Origin: Haemophilus sp. C1
GTDB taxonomy: Bacteria > Pseudomonadota > Gammaproteobacteria > Enterobacterales > Pasteurellaceae
DNA length: 64,000 bases
NCBI RefSeq assembly: GCF_001276515.1
Contig: NZ_LDVZ01000008.1
Location: 1 to 64,000 of the forward strand
Direction of reading: 5' to 3'
Shown: one piece after another, positions 20,546 through 31,955 of the stretch
How the letters are laid out: every line of letters begins with the position of its first letter
Numbering within the stretch: the first letter of the stretch is position 1
Program-made: the position numbers and the translations under genes
The notes under the pieces: model-generated
Told to the model about the DNA's origin: nothing
Databases searched by the model: none
What the model saw: only the letters and a program-made list of their open reading frames with translations

Positions 20546-21781
20546 ATGAGCGATTCAGTAATTCTTGCACTCGGTATTGCCGCATTCACGGTTATTGTAT
20601 TAGTGTTAGTGGCGATAATCTTATTTGCGAAATCAAAATTAGTCGATTCTGGTGATATTACTATCGGCATTAATGACGATCCTGAAAAAGCGATCACATT
20701 ACCTGCAGGTGGCAAATTATTAGGGGCTTTAGCAAGTAAAGGTATTTTCGTGTCTTCTGCTTGCGGCGGTGGTGGCTCTTGTGGTCAATGTATTGTTAAA
20801 GTGAAAAATGGTGGCGGAGAAATTCTTCCAACCGAACTTTCTCACATTAACAAACGTGAAGCAAAAGAAGGTTATCGTCTAGCTTGTCAAGTTAACGTGA
20901 AAGGTAATATGGAAGTTGAACTTCCAGAAGAAATCTTCGGCGTGAAAAAATGGGAATGTACTGTTATTTCTAACGATAACAAAGCAACCTTTATCAAAGA
21001 GCTTAAATTGGCTATTCCTGAAGGCGAGGAAGTACCTTTCCGCGCGGGTGGTTATATTCAAATCGAAGCTGATCCACATGTGGTGAACTATAAGGATTTC
21101 GATATTCCTGAAGAATACCATGAAGACTGGGATAAATATGATTTATGGCGTTATGTCTCTAAAGTTGACGAGCATATTATTCGTGCTTACTCAATGGCTT
21201 CATACCCTGAAGAGAAAGGCATTATTATGCTTAACGTACGTATTGCAACGCCTCCGCCACGTCAACCAGATGCACCTCCTGGTCAAATGTCTTCATACAT
21301 TTGGTCATTAAAAGCAGGTGACAAAGTTACTATTTCTGGTCCATTTGGTGAATTCTTTGCGAAAGAAACTGATGCAGAAATGGTATTTATCGGTGGTGGT
21401 GCGGGTATGGCTCCAATGCGTTCTCATATTTTTGACCAGTTAAAACGTCTCCACTCTAAACGTAAAATGTCATTCTGGTATGGTGCACGTTCTAAACGTG
21501 AAATCTTCTATCAAGAAGACTTTGACCAATTACAAGCTGAAAATCCAAACTTTGTATGGCATGTTGCATTATCGGACGCATTGCCTGAAGATAATTGGAC
21601 TGGCTATACAGGCTTTATTCATAATGTACTTTATGAAAACTACTTGAAAAATCATGAAGCACCAGAAGATTGTGAATACTATATGTGTGGACCTCCAGTG
21701 ATGAATGCAGCTGTAATTAAAATGCTGAAGGATCTTGGTGTTGAAGATGAAAACATTTTATTAGATGACTTTGGTGGCTGA
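20546..21781 (+). CDS. nqrF: Na+-NQR subunit F (NADH-oxidising, 2Fe-2S and FAD)
   Basis: The 411-residue electron-input subunit has an N-terminal membrane helix, then a ferredoxin domain with cysteines in [11 protein letters not shown] and LACQV (about residues 70-111) for the 2Fe-2S cluster. It then has a ferredoxin-reductase-type FAD domain (RAYSMASYP) and an NAD-binding domain with [12 protein letters not shown] and the C-terminal YYMCGPPVM. It takes electrons from NADH and passes them to the flavins of NqrC and NqrB. It is the last structural gene of the operon. Confidence 0.97.
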   Translation: MSDSVILALGIAAFTVIVLVLVAIILFAKSKLVDSGDITIGINDDPEKAITLPAGGKLLGALASKGIFVSSACGGGGSCGQCIVKVKNGGGEILPTELSHINKREAKEGYRLACQVNVKGNMEVELPEEIFGVKKWECTVISNDNKATFIKELKLAIPEGEEVPFRAGGYIQIEADPHVVNYKDFDIPEEYHEDWDKYDLWRYVSKVDEHIIRAYSMASYPEEKGIIMLNVRIATPPPRQPDAPPGQMSSYIWSLKAGDKVTISGPFGEFFAKETDAEMVFIGGGAGMAPMRSHIFDQLKRLHSKRKMSFWYGARSKREIFYQEDFDQLQAENPNFVWHVALSDALPEDNWTGYTGFIHNVLYENYLKNHEAPEDCEYYMCGPPVMNAAVIKMLKDLGVEDENILLDDFGG

Positions 21782-21806
21782 TTTTAGTTAATCAATTCAT
21801 CATAAA

Positions 21807-21842
21807 AACTGACCGCACTTTGTGATGAAGTGCGGTCAAAAT
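21807..21842 (+). terminator. nqrF terminator built from two inverted uptake signals
   Basis: The sequence GACCGCACTT (21811-21820) pairs with AAGTGCGGTC (21828-21837) around a 7-base loop and is followed by AAAATTTAAGG. Two opposed uptake signals forming a terminator is a known arrangement in Haemophilus. The T-run is poor on the plus strand, so termination may be partial, letting apbE and nqrM be read from the nqr promoter. Confidence 0.65.
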
Positions 21843-21925
21843 TTAAGGTATCTTTAGAAAATTTTCTATGATTACAGGTAAGTTTTGTTGAGTTTGCCAG
21901 TAATTCACAAATTTAGGAAATCCAG

Positions 21926-22966
21926 ATGAAAAAATTAATAAGTGGTATCATGGCGGTAGCAATGGCGTTAAGTCTTGCAGCCTGTCAAAAAGAAACAAAA
22001 GTTATCTCATTAAGTGGTAAAACAATGGGAACGACTTATCATGTTAAATACCTTGATGAAGGCTCAATGAATGCAACATCTGAAAAAACGCATGAAGAAA
22101 TTGAAGCAATTTTAAAAGATGTGAACGCGAAAATGTCCACTTACAAAAAAGATTCGGAACTGAGCCGTTTCAATCAAAATACTCAAGTGAATACACCGAT
22201 TGAGATTTCAGCAGATTTTGCCAAAGTATTGGCCGAAGCGATTCGTTTAAATAAAGTGACTGAAGGTGCATTGGATGTAACTGTTGGCCCTGTCGTTAAT
22301 TTATGGGGATTTGGCCCGGAAAAACGTCCAGAAAAACAACCTACGCCAGAACAATTAGCTGAACGCCAAGCATGGGTTGGTATTGATAAAATTGCCCTCG
22401 ATATGAGTGCTGCCAAACCGACATTAAGCAAAGCACTTCCTCAAGTTTATGTCGATTTGTCCTCTATTGCTAAAGGCTTTGGCGTTGATCAGGTCGCTGA
22501 AAAGTTAGAACAACTAAATGCTCAGAATTACATGGTTGAAATCGGCGGTGAAATTCGTGCGAAAGGAAAAAATATTGAAGGCAAACCTTGGCAGATCGCA
22601 ATTGAAAAACCAACGACAACAGGTGAAAGAGCGGTTGAAGCTGTCATTGGATTAGATAATATGGGAATGGCAAGTTCTGGCGATTATCGTATTTACTTTG
22701 AAGAAAATGGTAAACGCTTTGCTCATGAAATTGATCCGAAAACAGGTTACCCAATTCAGCATCATTTAGCCTCAATTACGGTCCTTGCTCCAACCTCAAT
22801 GACTGCAGATGGTTTATCAACAGGTTTATTTGTGCTGGGTGAAGACAAGGCGTTAGAAGTGGCAGAGAAAAATAATCTTGCCGTTTACTTAATCATTAAA
22901 ACAGATAATGGTTTTGTCACAAAATCATCCTCTGCGTTCAAAAAATTAACAGAAACAAAAGAATAG
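21926..22966 (+). CDS. apbE: FAD:protein FMN transferase ApbE
   Basis: This 346-residue periplasmic lipoprotein attaches FMN from FAD to Thr residues of NqrB and NqrC. It has a lipoprotein signal with lipobox LSLAAC (Cys about residue 20). Family blocks GKTMGTTYHVKYL, VYVDLSSIAKGFGVD, YMVEIGGEIRAKG and MASSGDYRIYFE are all present. Its position right after nqrF fits this role exactly. nqrM follows after two bases. Confidence 0.96.
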   Translation: MKKLISGIMAVAMALSLAACQKETKVISLSGKTMGTTYHVKYLDEGSMNATSEKTHEEIEAILKDVNAKMSTYKKDSELSRFNQNTQVNTPIEISADFAKVLAEAIRLNKVTEGALDVTVGPVVNLWGFGPEKRPEKQPTPEQLAERQAWVGIDKIALDMSAAKPTLSKALPQVYVDLSSIAKGFGVDQVAEKLEQLNAQNYMVEIGGEIRAKGKNIEGKPWQIAIEKPTTTGERAVEAVIGLDNMGMASSGDYRIYFEENGKRFAHEIDPKTGYPIQHHLASITVLAPTSMTADGLSTGLFVLGEDKALEVAEKNNLAVYLIIKTDNGFVTKSSSAFKKLTETKE

Positions 22967-22968
22967 TT

Positions 22969-23229
22969 ATGCAAACTTTATTTTTTACTTTAATCGCTTT
23001 CGTCGCAATTATATTGTTGATGTCTATCGGATTTATTATCAAAAAACAAAGTTTAAAAGGCAGCTGCGGTGGTTTATCTACCCTTGGTATTGCCAAAGCT
23101 TGCGATTGTGATAAACCTTGTGACACGCTTCAATCAAAATTAGATGCAGGCGATGAACAAGCAAAAGCTGAATATGAGCAAAAATTTGCGAAAAAAGATG
23201 ATGACTCGCAATTTTATGAAGTGAAATAA
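22969..23229 (+). CDS. nqrM: Na+-NQR maturation protein NqrM
   Basis: The 86-residue protein has one N-terminal membrane helix (residues 4-24) and a cytoplasmic Cys cluster (C in GSCGG, then ACDCDKPC). This is the DUF539 family, identified as NqrM, which is needed for assembly of active Na+-NQR, probably by delivering iron to the NqrD/NqrE site. It starts two bases after apbE and closes the nqr gene group. Confidence 0.93.
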   Translation: MQTLFFTLIAFVAIILLMSIGFIIKKQSLKGSCGGLSTLGIAKACDCDKPCDTLQSKLDAGDEQAKAEYEQKFAKKDDDSQFYEVK

Positions 23230-23270
23230 CTTGCTCAAAAATGACCGCACTTTATGTGCAAAATAAACTT

Positions 23271-23296
23271 AACGGCAAAATTATTTTGCCGTTTTC
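23271..23296 (+). terminator. nqrM terminator
   Basis: A 10-bp stem (AACGGCAAAA at 23271-23280 with TTTTGCCGTT at 23284-23293) closes a 3-base loop and runs into TTTTCT. This is a strong intrinsic terminator. It also argues against the long upstream extension of the mnmA frame beginning at 23241. Confidence 0.9.
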
Positions 23297-23345
23297 TCAT
23301 TCAATTACCAATGTGCTTCGCCTTAACCGAAGTTACGGGAGAAAT

Positions 23346-24497
23346 ATGTTAATTTCAAATACTTATAATCAACACTTTCCTCAACTGACGCAAGTACAGC
23401 TTGCGAGAAATGCTACCAAAAAAGTGATTTGTGGTATGTCTGGCGGCGTGGATTCTTCTGTGTCAGCTTTTATTCTTCAACAGCAAGGCTATCAGGTGGA
23501 AGGCCTGTTTATGAAAAACTGGGAAGAAGATGATGATACGGATTACTGTACAGCCGCAGCTGATCTTTCAGATGCTCAGGCTGTATGTGATAAGTTGGGG
23601 ATCAAACTACATAAAATTAATTTTGCAGCAGAATATTGGGATAATGTCTTTGAGCATTTTTTAACTGAATATAAAGCAGGACGCACGCCGAACCCAGATA
23701 TTTTGTGTAATAAAGAAATTAAATTTAAAGCATTTTTAGAATATGCAGCTGAAGATCTTGGTGCCCATTACATTGCAACAGGGCATTATGTACGTAGAGT
23801 TGGTGATGATGAAAATGCAAAATTATTACGTGGTTTAGATGCTAATAAAGATCAAAGTTATTTTCTTTATACCTTAAGCCATAAACAAGTAGGGCAAAGT
23901 TTATTCCCTGTTGGTGAAATTGAGAAGCCCATTGTTCGCTCTATTGCTGAAGATCTTGGTTTAATTACAGCGAAGAAAAAAGACTCTACCGGTATTTGTT
24001 TTATTGGAGAGCGTAAATTTAAGGATTTCTTAGCACGCTATTTACCTGCTCAACCGGGTAATATTCGCACTGTAGATGACGAAATTATTGGTCGTCATGA
24101 TGGTTTGATGTATCACACGTTGGGACAGCGTAAAGGATTAGGCATCGGAGGTTTAAAAAATGCAGGAGATGAAGCTTGGTATGTGGTAGATAAGGATGTA
24201 GAAAATAACGAACTTATTGTTGCACAAGGTCATGATCATCCTCGTTTATTTTCAAAAGGATTGATTGCCAGCCAATTACATTGGGTTGATCGCCAACCAA
24301 TTCGAGAGTTATTACGTTGCACGGTAAAAACACGCTATCGCCAACAAGATATTCCTTGTGTGATTAAACCAATTGATGATGAAACAATTCGAGTGATTTT
24401 CGATGAACCTCAATCAGCAGTAACCCCAGGGCAATCTGCCGTATTTTATCTTGGCGAAGTTTGTTTGGGCGGCGGGATTATTGAAGAAAGAATATAA
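23346..24497 (+). CDS. mnmA: tRNA-specific 2-thiouridylase MnmA
   Basis: The 383-residue enzyme makes the 2-thio group of wobble uridine-34 in tRNAs for Lys, Glu and Gln, taking sulfur from the IscS/Tus relay. The PP-loop motif GMSGGVDSS is near residues 29-37. The two catalytic cysteines are in [12 protein letters not shown] and TGICFIGER. The start at 23346 gives the family length; the frame is open upstream to 23241 but passes through a terminator. Confidence 0.96.
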   Translation: MLISNTYNQHFPQLTQVQLARNATKKVICGMSGGVDSSVSAFILQQQGYQVEGLFMKNWEEDDDTDYCTAAADLSDAQAVCDKLGIKLHKINFAAEYWDNVFEHFLTEYKAGRTPNPDILCNKEIKFKAFLEYAAEDLGAHYIATGHYVRRVGDDENAKLLRGLDANKDQSYFLYTLSHKQVGQSLFPVGEIEKPIVRSIAEDLGLITAKKKDSTGICFIGERKFKDFLARYLPAQPGNIRTVDDEIIGRHDGLMYHTLGQRKGLGIGGLKNAGDEAWYVVDKDVENNELIVAQGHDHPRLFSKGLIASQLHWVDRQPIRELLRCTVKTRYRQQDIPCVIKPIDDETIRVIFDEPQSAVTPGQSAVFYLGEVCLGGGIIEERI

Positions 24498-24507
24498 AGC
24501 AAAGATT

Positions 24508-24537
24508 ACTAAAAGCGCGTAAAATGCGCTTTTAAAC
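24508..24537. terminator. Bidirectional terminator between mnmA and pgeF
   Basis: AAAAGCGC (24511-24518) pairs with GCGCTTTT (24526-24533) around a 7-base loop. A-run and T-run on the two sides allow termination in both directions between these convergent genes. Confidence 0.75.
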
Positions 24538-24540
24538 TAT

Positions 24541-25275
24541 TTATTCAAACCAAATGACACTTGCCATTCGTCCCGTTTGATTATCCCTGCGATAAGAAAA
24601 AAACTTTTCTTTTTCGTTAAATGTACAGTGATTTCCACCATAAATTTGCGTAATGCCGAGATTATTTAATCGCTGAGTTGCGATTTGATAAAGATTACCT
24701 AGGTATTTACCATCTTCTATTACATCAGGTTGAAAGGCGAGTTTGGCTTTTTCATCTACTGCAACAAACTTTTCTACAACATCAATCCCAACTTGAAAGG
24801 CCTTTGGACCAATTGCAGGGCCAAACCACGCAATAATATCTTCAGATTTAGCCTGAAAATATTTGACAGTTTCTTCCAATACGCCATCACATAAACCACG
24901 CCAGCCAGCATGTGCAGCAGCCACTTCATTTCCAGATGTTGTAGAAAATAAAACAGGCAAACAGTCTGCAGTCATCACTGCACAAACTTGATGAGGAACA
25001 TTCGTATAAACAGCATCCGCTTCAAGATTTGTTTCTGAATAGGGTAATTGAATCACTCGAGTACTGTGTGTTTGCGTTAAAAATATAGGTGTTTGCGGCA
25101 AACCAAATTTTTCTACTAATAAAGTACGGTTAGTTTTTACCGCACTTTTATCATCACCGACATGATCGCCTAAGTTGAAACTCAAATAAGGCTCTAAGCT
25201 CACGCCCCCTTCACGAGTAGTGGTAAATGCATGAATATTCTTTGGAACGTTCCAATTTGGGTTAATTGCTTGCAT
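24541..25275 (-). CDS. pgeF: Multicopper polyphenol oxidase-like protein (YfiH / PgeF family)
   Basis: The 244-residue protein belongs to the YfiH/LACC1 family. Members act on purine nucleosides and in E. coli help edit peptidoglycan precursors with wrong residues. The conserved zinc/active-site elements are TQTHSTRV, TADCLPVLF and AAAHAGWRGL, with GNHCTF toward the C-terminus. The stop of rluD and the start of this gene are adjacent (25277/25275), so they form one transcript. The symbol follows E. coli usage. Confidence 0.88.
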   Translation of the reverse strand: MQAINPNWNVPKNIHAFTTTREGGVSLEPYLSFNLGDHVGDDKSAVKTNRTLLVEKFGLPQTPIFLTQTHSTRVIQLPYSETNLEADAVYTNVPHQVCAVMTADCLPVLFSTTSGNEVAAAHAGWRGLCDGVLEETVKYFQAKSEDIIAWFGPAIGPKAFQVGIDVVEKFVAVDEKAKLAFQPDVIEDGKYLGNLYQIATQRLNNLGITQIYGGNHCTFNEKEKFFSYRRDNQTGRMASVIWFE

Positions 25276-25276
25276 A

Positions 25277-26251
25277 TTAATAATCTAACTCATCTTGATG
25301 TTCGAGGTAGTCAGCTTTGAGTGCATTAAGCAATTCAACGAAATCATCAGGCAGTGGCGCATACCATTCCATCATCTCCCCCGTAATTGGATGGGATAAA
25401 CGTAACATAACTGCATGTAAAGCTTGGCGTTTGAAATTACGCAATACTTCCATAAAGTCTTCACTCGCATTTTTGGGTGGACGAGGGCGTCCGCCATAGG
25501 TTTGATCGCCTAGCAATGGATGGGCAATATGTGCCATATGAACACGGATTTGATGGGTACGCCCCGTTTCTAAACGTAAACGTAAACGGGTGTAGTTACG
25601 GTAATTTTCCATAATACGATAATGGGTGACAGCTGGTTTTCCCATTGGATGAACCGCCATTAAAGTACGTTTGGTTGCATGACGAGCCATAGGTTGATCT
25701 ACAGTACCGCCTTTAGTCATAATGCCTGAGGCTACAGCTTCATATTCACGCGTAATTTTGCGTTTTTGTAAGTCGCGTACTAACTTAGTTTGTGCTGGAA
25801 TAGTTTTCGCAACAACCATTAGACCTGTCGTATCTTTATCTAATCGATGCACAATTCCTGCTCTTGGTACTTCTGCAATCGGCGGATAATGATAGAGTAG
25901 CGCATTGAGCACTGTTCCATTTGGATTGCCAGCACCGGGGTGTACCACAAGATCTTTGGGTTTGTTAATCACAATAATATCATCATCTTCATACACGATA
26001 TTCAATGGAATATTTTCTGGTTCAAAACGTGTCTCATCTTCCACTTCTACGGTGATTTCTATTTTTTCTCCTCCGAGCACTTTCTCACGCGGAATATTGG
26101 TAATACGATCATTAAGTTTTACGAGATCGGCTTCAATCCATGTTTTTAATCGGGAGCGAGAATATTCAGGGAACAACTCTGCAAGTGTTTGGTCTAAACG
26201 CTGTCCCATTTGTTCTGGCTGTACTTCAGCGGAAAGGGTAATTTGTGGCAT
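25277..26251 (-). CDS. rluD: 23S rRNA pseudouridine synthase RluD
   Basis: The 324-residue enzyme makes pseudouridines in helix 69 of 23S rRNA (E. coli positions 1911, 1915, 1917). It has an N-terminal S4 RNA-binding domain (RLDQTLAELFPEYSRSRLKTWI) and the RluA-type catalytic domain with VHRLDKDTTGLMVVAK, whose Asp is the nucleophile. The TGRTHQIRVHMAHI block is present. The gene order rluD-yfiH divergent from bamD is the same as in E. coli. Confidence 0.95.
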   Translation of the reverse strand: MPQITLSAEVQPEQMGQRLDQTLAELFPEYSRSRLKTWIEADLVKLNDRITNIPREKVLGGEKIEITVEVEDETRFEPENIPLNIVYEDDDIIVINKPKDLVVHPGAGNPNGTVLNALLYHYPPIAEVPRAGIVHRLDKDTTGLMVVAKTIPAQTKLVRDLQKRKITREYEAVASGIMTKGGTVDQPMARHATKRTLMAVHPMGKPAVTHYRIMENYRNYTRLRLRLETGRTHQIRVHMAHIAHPLLGDQTYGGRPRPPKNASEDFMEVLRNFKRQALHAVMLRLSHPITGEMMEWYAPLPDDFVELLNALKADYLEHQDELDY

Positions 26252-26358
26252 AAATAGCTCTCAAAAATTTTAAAAGTTGGCTTATTGATTAATGTTCTAT
26301 ACAATAGCGGACAATTGTATCTTATTTATTGGTTTTCGTAAAAATTAAGGAAAAAACA

Positions 26359-27147
26359 ATGCGTAAAATAAAATCTTTGGCATTGCTTGCCGTGGCAGCA
26401 TTGGTTGTAGGATGTTCAAGTGGTTCAAAAGATGTTGAGCAAGCATCAGTAAATGAGTTGTACACTAAAGGTATTACATCATTACAAGAAGGCGGTTATT
26501 CTGAGGCTATTCGTTATTTAAAAGCGGCGACTGAACGTTTTCCTGGTAGTATTTATCAAGAACAGGCGATGCTAGATTTAATTTATGCAAACTATAAAGC
26601 ACAAGATTATACGCAAGTATTATTGACGGTAGATAGCTTTTTACATCAATTCCCACAAAGTCCGAACCAAGACTATGCAGTCTATATGGCTGGGTTAACC
26701 AATGCTGCAACAGGTGATAATTTCATTCAAGATTTCTTTGGAATTGATCGTGCGACACGTGAAACCACTTCTATGCGTACCGCTTTTTCTAATTTCCAAA
26801 ATTTAGTTCGTGTATTCCCTAATAGCCCTTATGCTCAAGATGCTTTAGCGCGTATGGCTTATATTAAAGATGCGCTTGCTCGTCATGAGTTAGATATTGC
26901 AAAATTCTATGCAAAACGTGATGCTTGGGTTGCAGTGTCAAACCGTGTAGTTGGAATGTTGAAACAATATCCTGATGCTAAAGCAACTTATGAAGGTTTA
27001 TCTTTGATGAAAGAAGCGTATGAAAAAATGGGTTTAACAGCATTAGCCAATGATACCCAAAAAATTATTGATGCGAATAAAGATAAAACTTTTGCTCCAA
27101 TTGAAAAACCAGATGAGCCAGAATTAAAAGTTCCGACTGCTAAATAG
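26359..27147 (+). CDS. bamD: Outer-membrane assembly lipoprotein BamD (ComL)
   Basis: The 262-residue lipoprotein is an essential part of the BAM complex with BamA (3064). The start at 26359, after AAGGAAAAA, gives a lipoprotein signal with lipobox VVGC. The body is made of TPR-like helices, seen in phrases such as LYTKGITSLQEGGYSEAIRYLKAATERFP split over the first repeats. It is divergent from rluD. An upstream in-frame start at 26329 would spoil the signal peptide. Confidence 0.95.
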   Translation: MRKIKSLALLAVAALVVGCSSGSKDVEQASVNELYTKGITSLQEGGYSEAIRYLKAATERFPGSIYQEQAMLDLIYANYKAQDYTQVLLTVDSFLHQFPQSPNQDYAVYMAGLTNAATGDNFIQDFFGIDRATRETTSMRTAFSNFQNLVRVFPNSPYAQDALARMAYIKDALARHELDIAKFYAKRDAWVAVSNRVVGMLKQYPDAKATYEGLSLMKEAYEKMGLTALANDTQKIIDANKDKTFAPIEKPDEPELKVPTAK

Positions 27148-27163
27148 TCATAAGAAGATATGA

Positions 27164-27195
27164 ATAAAAAGCCCGAATAATTTCGGGCTTTTTGC
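27164..27195. terminator. Bidirectional terminator between bamD and smpB
   Basis: AAAAAGCCCGAA (27166-27177) pairs with TTCGGGCTTTTT (27182-27193) around a 4-base loop. A-run and T-run are symmetric. It serves the convergent bamD and smpB genes. Confidence 0.92.
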
Positions 27196-27201
27196 TATAT
27201 A

Positions 27202-27684
27202 TTATCCTCGATGTGCATTTTTCATAATGCGATCTTTTGTTACTTTCCATTCACGCTCTTTAAGATCATCGCGTTTATCATGTTGTTTTTTACCTTTGGC
27301 TAAACCAATTTTGACTTTTGCCCATGCACTTTTCCAATAAAGAGAAAGTGCTACGATGGTAAAACCGTCTCGGTTTGCTTTGCCAAATAGGGATGCTAAT
27401 TCGCGTTTGTTTAATAATAACTTACGAGTGCGAGTTGGATCACAAACAATATGCGTTGATGCAACATTTAATGGCTGAATGCTTGCACCGAATAAAAAGG
27501 CTTCGCCATTTTTGAAAATGACATAACTATCGCTAATGTTTGCCTTGCCTGCGCGCATGGATTTGACTTCCCAGCCTTGTAGTTCAAGACCTGCTTCAAT
27601 TTCATCTTCTATAAAATAATCATGTCTCGCACGTTTATTCAGTGCGATAGTATTTGATCCTGGTTTTACTTTTTTCTTTGTCAT
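27202..27684 (-). CDS. smpB: SsrA-binding protein SmpB
   Basis: The 160-residue protein binds tmRNA and brings it to stalled ribosomes for trans-translation. Family blocks are [39 protein letters not shown] and a basic C-terminal tail ([20 protein letters not shown]). The tmRNA gene itself was not seen next to it. Confidence 0.95.
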   Translation of the reverse strand: MTKKKVKPGSNTIALNKRARHDYFIEDEIEAGLELQGWEVKSMRAGKANISDSYVIFKNGEAFLFGASIQPLNVASTHIVCDPTRTRKLLLNKRELASLFGKANRDGFTIVALSLYWKSAWAKVKIGLAKGKKQHDKRDDLKEREWKVTKDRIMKNAHRG

Positions 27685-27745
27685 AATTTTTATACCTTAT
27701 TTTGCTTGGCGCATTTTATCGGATATCTATTTTTATAGCAAAAAA

Positions 27746-27874
27746 GATCATCTAGGGAGAACTGGCAGTCGCGTTTATTTTCAAACTTTAAAAGATAAAG
27801 GATTTATAGAAAATTCAAGAAAAAATCACCGCACATTTGTAAGAAAAAACAGACACATTGCTGTGTCTGTTTAA
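27746..27874 (+). pseudogene. Possible gene remnant between pfkA and smpB
   Basis: One frame reads without stops for 42 codons (DHLGRTGSRVYFQTLKDKGF and onward to a TAA at 27872). It has protein-like composition but no usable start codon: a TAG lies just upstream. It may be the tail of a lost gene or chance. I do not recognise a family. Confidence 0.2.
27841..27872 (-). terminator. pfkA terminator
   Basis: AAACAGACACA (27847-27857) pairs with TGTGTCTGTTT (27862-27872) around a TTGC loop. On the minus strand it runs into TTTTTCTTAC, about 55 bases after the pfkA stop. Confidence 0.88.
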
Positions 27875-27928
27875 GTGAGATAAAAACATTAATTAAGTTT
27901 TGGTGATTTATATAAAGTGAATAAACGA

Positions 27929-28894
27929 TTATTCCAAACGTTTTGCCACTTTAAGCCAATCAGCTTTAAATTCACGATGCATATTATTAATTGCATCGAT
28001 AATATCATGGTGAACAAGTTGTTCATTTTGGATGCCTACGCAGTAGCCACCTTTACCTTGTAGCAATAAATCTACCGCGTATGCGCCCATACGTGAAGCA
28101 AGAATACGGTCAAATGCACAAGGAGAACCGCCACGTTGAATATGCCCTAAAACAGTTGCACGAGTTTCATGCCCAACGCGAGCTTCAATTTCTTTTGCGA
28201 GGGAATGAACATCGGTTAAAAGTTCAGTGATTGCAATGATTGCATGGCGCTTACCACGAATAATGCTACGTTCAATTTGTTGAATTAATTCTTCTCGATT
28301 AAATTCAATTTCTGATGCGACGATATATTCACAACCGCCAGCGATGCCAGCAGAAATCGTTAAGTCACTACAATGGCGACCCATAATTTCAACGATAGAA
28401 ATACGTTGGTGTGAGCTTGAGGTATCGCGTAAACGGTCGATTGCATCCACTGCAGTTTGTAATGCGGTTTGATAGCCAATGGTGTAGTCAGTACCTGCAA
28501 CATCATTATCAATAGTACCGGGTAAGCCAACACAAGGGAAACCATGTTCTTCGGTTAATAATTTAGCCCCCATATAAGAACCGTCACCACCGATAACCAC
28601 GAGGGCATCAATGCCGTGAGAACGTAAAATTTCTGCGCATTTCGCACGAACATTTGGATCTTTAAATTCAGGAAAGCGTGCAGAACCTAAGAAAGTACCG
28701 CCACGATTAATTACATCAGATACGCTATAGCGATTTAATTGTTTGATTTTATTGTTGTATAAGCCTTGGTAACCATCATAGATACCAAATACTTCTAAGC
28801 CTTCTGCAAGTGCAGAACGTACTACGCCACGAATTGCGGCATTCATACCCGGCGCATCGCCACCACTTGTTAAAACTGCAATTTTTTTAATCAT
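27929..28894 (-). CDS. pfkA: ATP-dependent 6-phosphofructokinase
   Basis: The 321-residue enzyme phosphorylates fructose 6-phosphate, the committed step of glycolysis. The ATP-binding start [16 protein letters not shown] and the catalytic PGTIDNDV with the base Asp are intact. [10 protein letters not shown] for substrate binding is also present (E. coli has IMGRYCGDLT, a conservative variation). [14 protein letters not shown] is complete. Length is standard for the allosteric bacterial enzyme. It is a single-gene unit with its own terminator. Confidence 0.96.
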   Translation of the reverse strand: MIKKIAVLTSGGDAPGMNAAIRGVVRSALAEGLEVFGIYDGYQGLYNNKIKQLNRYSVSDVINRGGTFLGSARFPEFKDPNVRAKCAEILRSHGIDALVVIGGDGSYMGAKLLTEEHGFPCVGLPGTIDNDVAGTDYTIGYQTALQTAVDAIDRLRDTSSSHQRISIVEIMGRHCSDLTISAGIAGGCEYIVASEIEFNREELIQQIERSIIRGKRHAIIAITELLTDVHSLAKEIEARVGHETRATVLGHIQRGGSPCAFDRILASRMGAYAVDLLLQGKGGYCVGIQNEQLVHHDIIDAINNMHREFKADWLKVAKRLE

Positions 28895-28989
28895 AATTTA
28901 CCTACTTTTAACCATAATTGAAAATGGGCATAAGATTACATCATTCAAAGAATCTGCTCTAGCAAAATCTGATGAGATTTTGATCTACA

Positions 28990-29571
28990 TTATTTTTCAC
29001 AGAACAATTGCCATTTCAAATTTTGTAACTGTTTTCTTTCTATATCCACAATGTATTTTTGCAAATGTTGTTGCACTTTATCGACGGATAAATGTTTAGA
29101 AAGTGTTGGTTGTTGTACTTTTTGCGAATATTGATACTGAACAAAGCCACATTGTGGTAATTGTCGTCCTTTCATCACATTGACTTGCCAAGATGGATTT
29201 TCTTTCGTTGGCGAATAGATGACATATCCATTTAATTCATTTGGATTGGTTGAATTTTCTGGAATAGCATCGAAATGGAAATCTTTTACGCCTGTATTAC
29301 GATAAATACGTTCTCTCAATGCAATGCGTTCTTTAATTGAACGCGCTGGTTGATTACGATCAAAGAGAATTTCAATTTCAGATTGCCAATTTTCTAGCGT
29401 ATCTGGCTTAGCCACATAAACATAGCGTGCAATGGTTCCTAAATCTTGGTTGCCAGTAAGTACATAATGTTTGCCATTATGTTCTAACTGCGTAGGCACA
29501 TTTAATTGGGTCAGCTTAGTTGCACAGCCTGAAAGTATAAGTGCGGTCAAAATAACAAAAATTTTATTCAT
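28990..29571 (-). CDS. Conserved Pasteurellaceae lipoprotein, function unknown
   Basis: The 193-residue precursor begins [19 protein letters not shown], a lipoprotein signal peptide with lipobox LSGC (Cys at residue 16). The mature part has no motif I recognise; it has a mixed alpha/beta composition and two Cys residues toward the C-terminus. The start at 29571 overlaps the end of yaaA by 8 bases, so the two are probably translationally coupled. The frame is open further upstream, to 29634, inside yaaA. Confidence 0.8.
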   Translation of the reverse strand: MNKIFVILTALILSGCATKLTQLNVPTQLEHNGKHYVLTGNQDLGTIARYVYVAKPDTLENWQSEIEILFDRNQPARSIKERIALRERIYRNTGVKDFHFDAIPENSTNPNELNGYVIYSPTKENPSWQVNVMKGRQLPQCGFVQYQYSQKVQQPTLSKHLSVDKVQQHLQKYIVDIERKQLQNLKWQLFCEK

Positions 29572-30340
29572 TAATATCTCGCTTAAAGACAAATTCGGTT
29601 TCAGTTGATGATGCTGAATCAAACCAATAACCACCTAAATCAAATTCTTTTAACTGTTCAATTTCGGTTAAACGATGTTGAATAAGATAACGGCACATTA
29701 ATCCTCGCGCTTTTTTAGCATAAAAGCTAATTACTTTATATTTTCCATTTTTATTGTCTAAGAAAACTGGCTTGATAATTTTGGCGTTAAGTTGGTTTTC
29801 TTTAACAGATTTATAATATTCATCAGAGGCTAAATTGACTAACACATTATCGCCTTGTGCATCAATAGCTTGTTGAACTGCTTGCGTGATCACATTTCCC
29901 CAAAAGGCATACAGATCTTTTCCTTTTGGATTAGCTAATTTTGTGCCCATTTCTAATCGGTAAGGCTGCATTAAATCAAGTGGTTTTAAAAGCCCATAAA
30001 GCCCAGAAAGCATACGTAAATGGGATTGAGCAAAAACAACATCATCTTCTGAAAGGGAATCAGCATCTAAACCAGTATAAACATCGCCTTTAAATGCAAA
30101 TAATGCAGCGCGGGAATTGTTTTCATTGTGAATTTTTGTCCATTCTGCAAAGCGTGCTGCATTTAGACCAGCTAACTTATCGCTGATAGACATAAGCGAT
30201 GAAAGATCTTGCGGAGAAAGTTTACGACAAACCTCAATAAGTTGTTCGCTGTAATCAGTAAAGTGCGGTTGAGAAACAGGAAAATTTTTTACCGCACTTT
30301 CAAAGTCAAGGGTTTTCGCAGGGGAGATAATGGCTAACAT
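29564..30340 (-). CDS. yaaA: Peroxide-stress protein YaaA
   Basis: The 258-residue protein belongs to the YaaA/DUF328 family, which lowers free intracellular iron and limits hydrogen-peroxide damage in E. coli. The N-terminus [13 protein letters not shown] is the family hallmark, and the C-terminus retains [15 protein letters not shown]. Two opposed uptake signals lie in its 5' coding region at 30261 and 30291. It overlaps the following lipoprotein gene. Confidence 0.93.
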   Translation of the reverse strand: MLAIISPAKTLDFESAVKNFPVSQPHFTDYSEQLIEVCRKLSPQDLSSLMSISDKLAGLNAARFAEWTKIHNENNSRAALFAFKGDVYTGLDADSLSEDDVVFAQSHLRMLSGLYGLLKPLDLMQPYRLEMGTKLANPKGKDLYAFWGNVITQAVQQAIDAQGDNVLVNLASDEYYKSVKENQLNAKIIKPVFLDNKNGKYKVISFYAKKARGLMCRYLIQHRLTEIEQLKEFDLGGYWFDSASSTETEFVFKRDINE

Positions 30341-30392
30341 AATCGTCCTTTTATGAAAAAAGAATGGGCGTATATTAGCATAAAAATTTACA

Positions 30393-31664
<1,272 letters not shown>

Positions 31665-31794
31665 TCAATAATAAAAATTTGCTGAATGCAATTAACTTGG
31701 TTGAATATTCTTTTTATTTTAAATTTATTAGTTAAATGTATATTTTATCTTGTGTTTGAATGATTGTTTTTGATATAAAACGCTAAAAAATAGT

Positions 31795-31822
31795 TTGACA
31801 GCCAGTTTTTTATTTGTAATAT
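31795..31822 (+). promoter_or_regulatory. Promoter of the leu operon
   Basis: A perfect -35 TTGACA (31795-31800) is followed after 16 bases by TAATAT (31817-31822). It lies 32 bases upstream of the leuL start codon. The 31607-31794 stretch between this promoter and the dprA site is strongly A/T-rich and shows nothing else that I can assign. Confidence 0.75.
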
Positions 31823-31854
31823 GAAAAGCGTTTTACACAGAAGGATTTTTATTT

Positions 31855-31914
31855 ATGTCTCGTATTGTTTCTTTATCTCTCAACCTGCTGCTCTCACACT
31901 TTGTGTGCGGCTAA
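31855..31914 (+). CDS. leuL: leu operon leader peptide
   Basis: The 19-residue frame MSRIVSLSLNLLLSHFVCG is preceded by AGAAGGATTT. It contains five Leu codons, three of them consecutive (CTG CTG CTC). It precedes a terminator hairpin and leuA. This is the classical leader for attenuation: slow translation at the Leu codons when leucyl-tRNA is scarce would prevent the terminator from forming. The E. coli leader also starts MS-IV and has four Leu in a row. Confidence 0.9.
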   Translation: MSRIVSLSLNLLLSHFVCG

Positions 31915-31955
31915 GTTGTGGATGAAAAACAGTCAGATGTAAATACCCAATTTTA

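Noticed and set aside
23241..23345. N-terminal extension of MnmA
   Set aside because: The extra codons run across the nqrM terminator, and the shorter start at 23346 gives the normal length.
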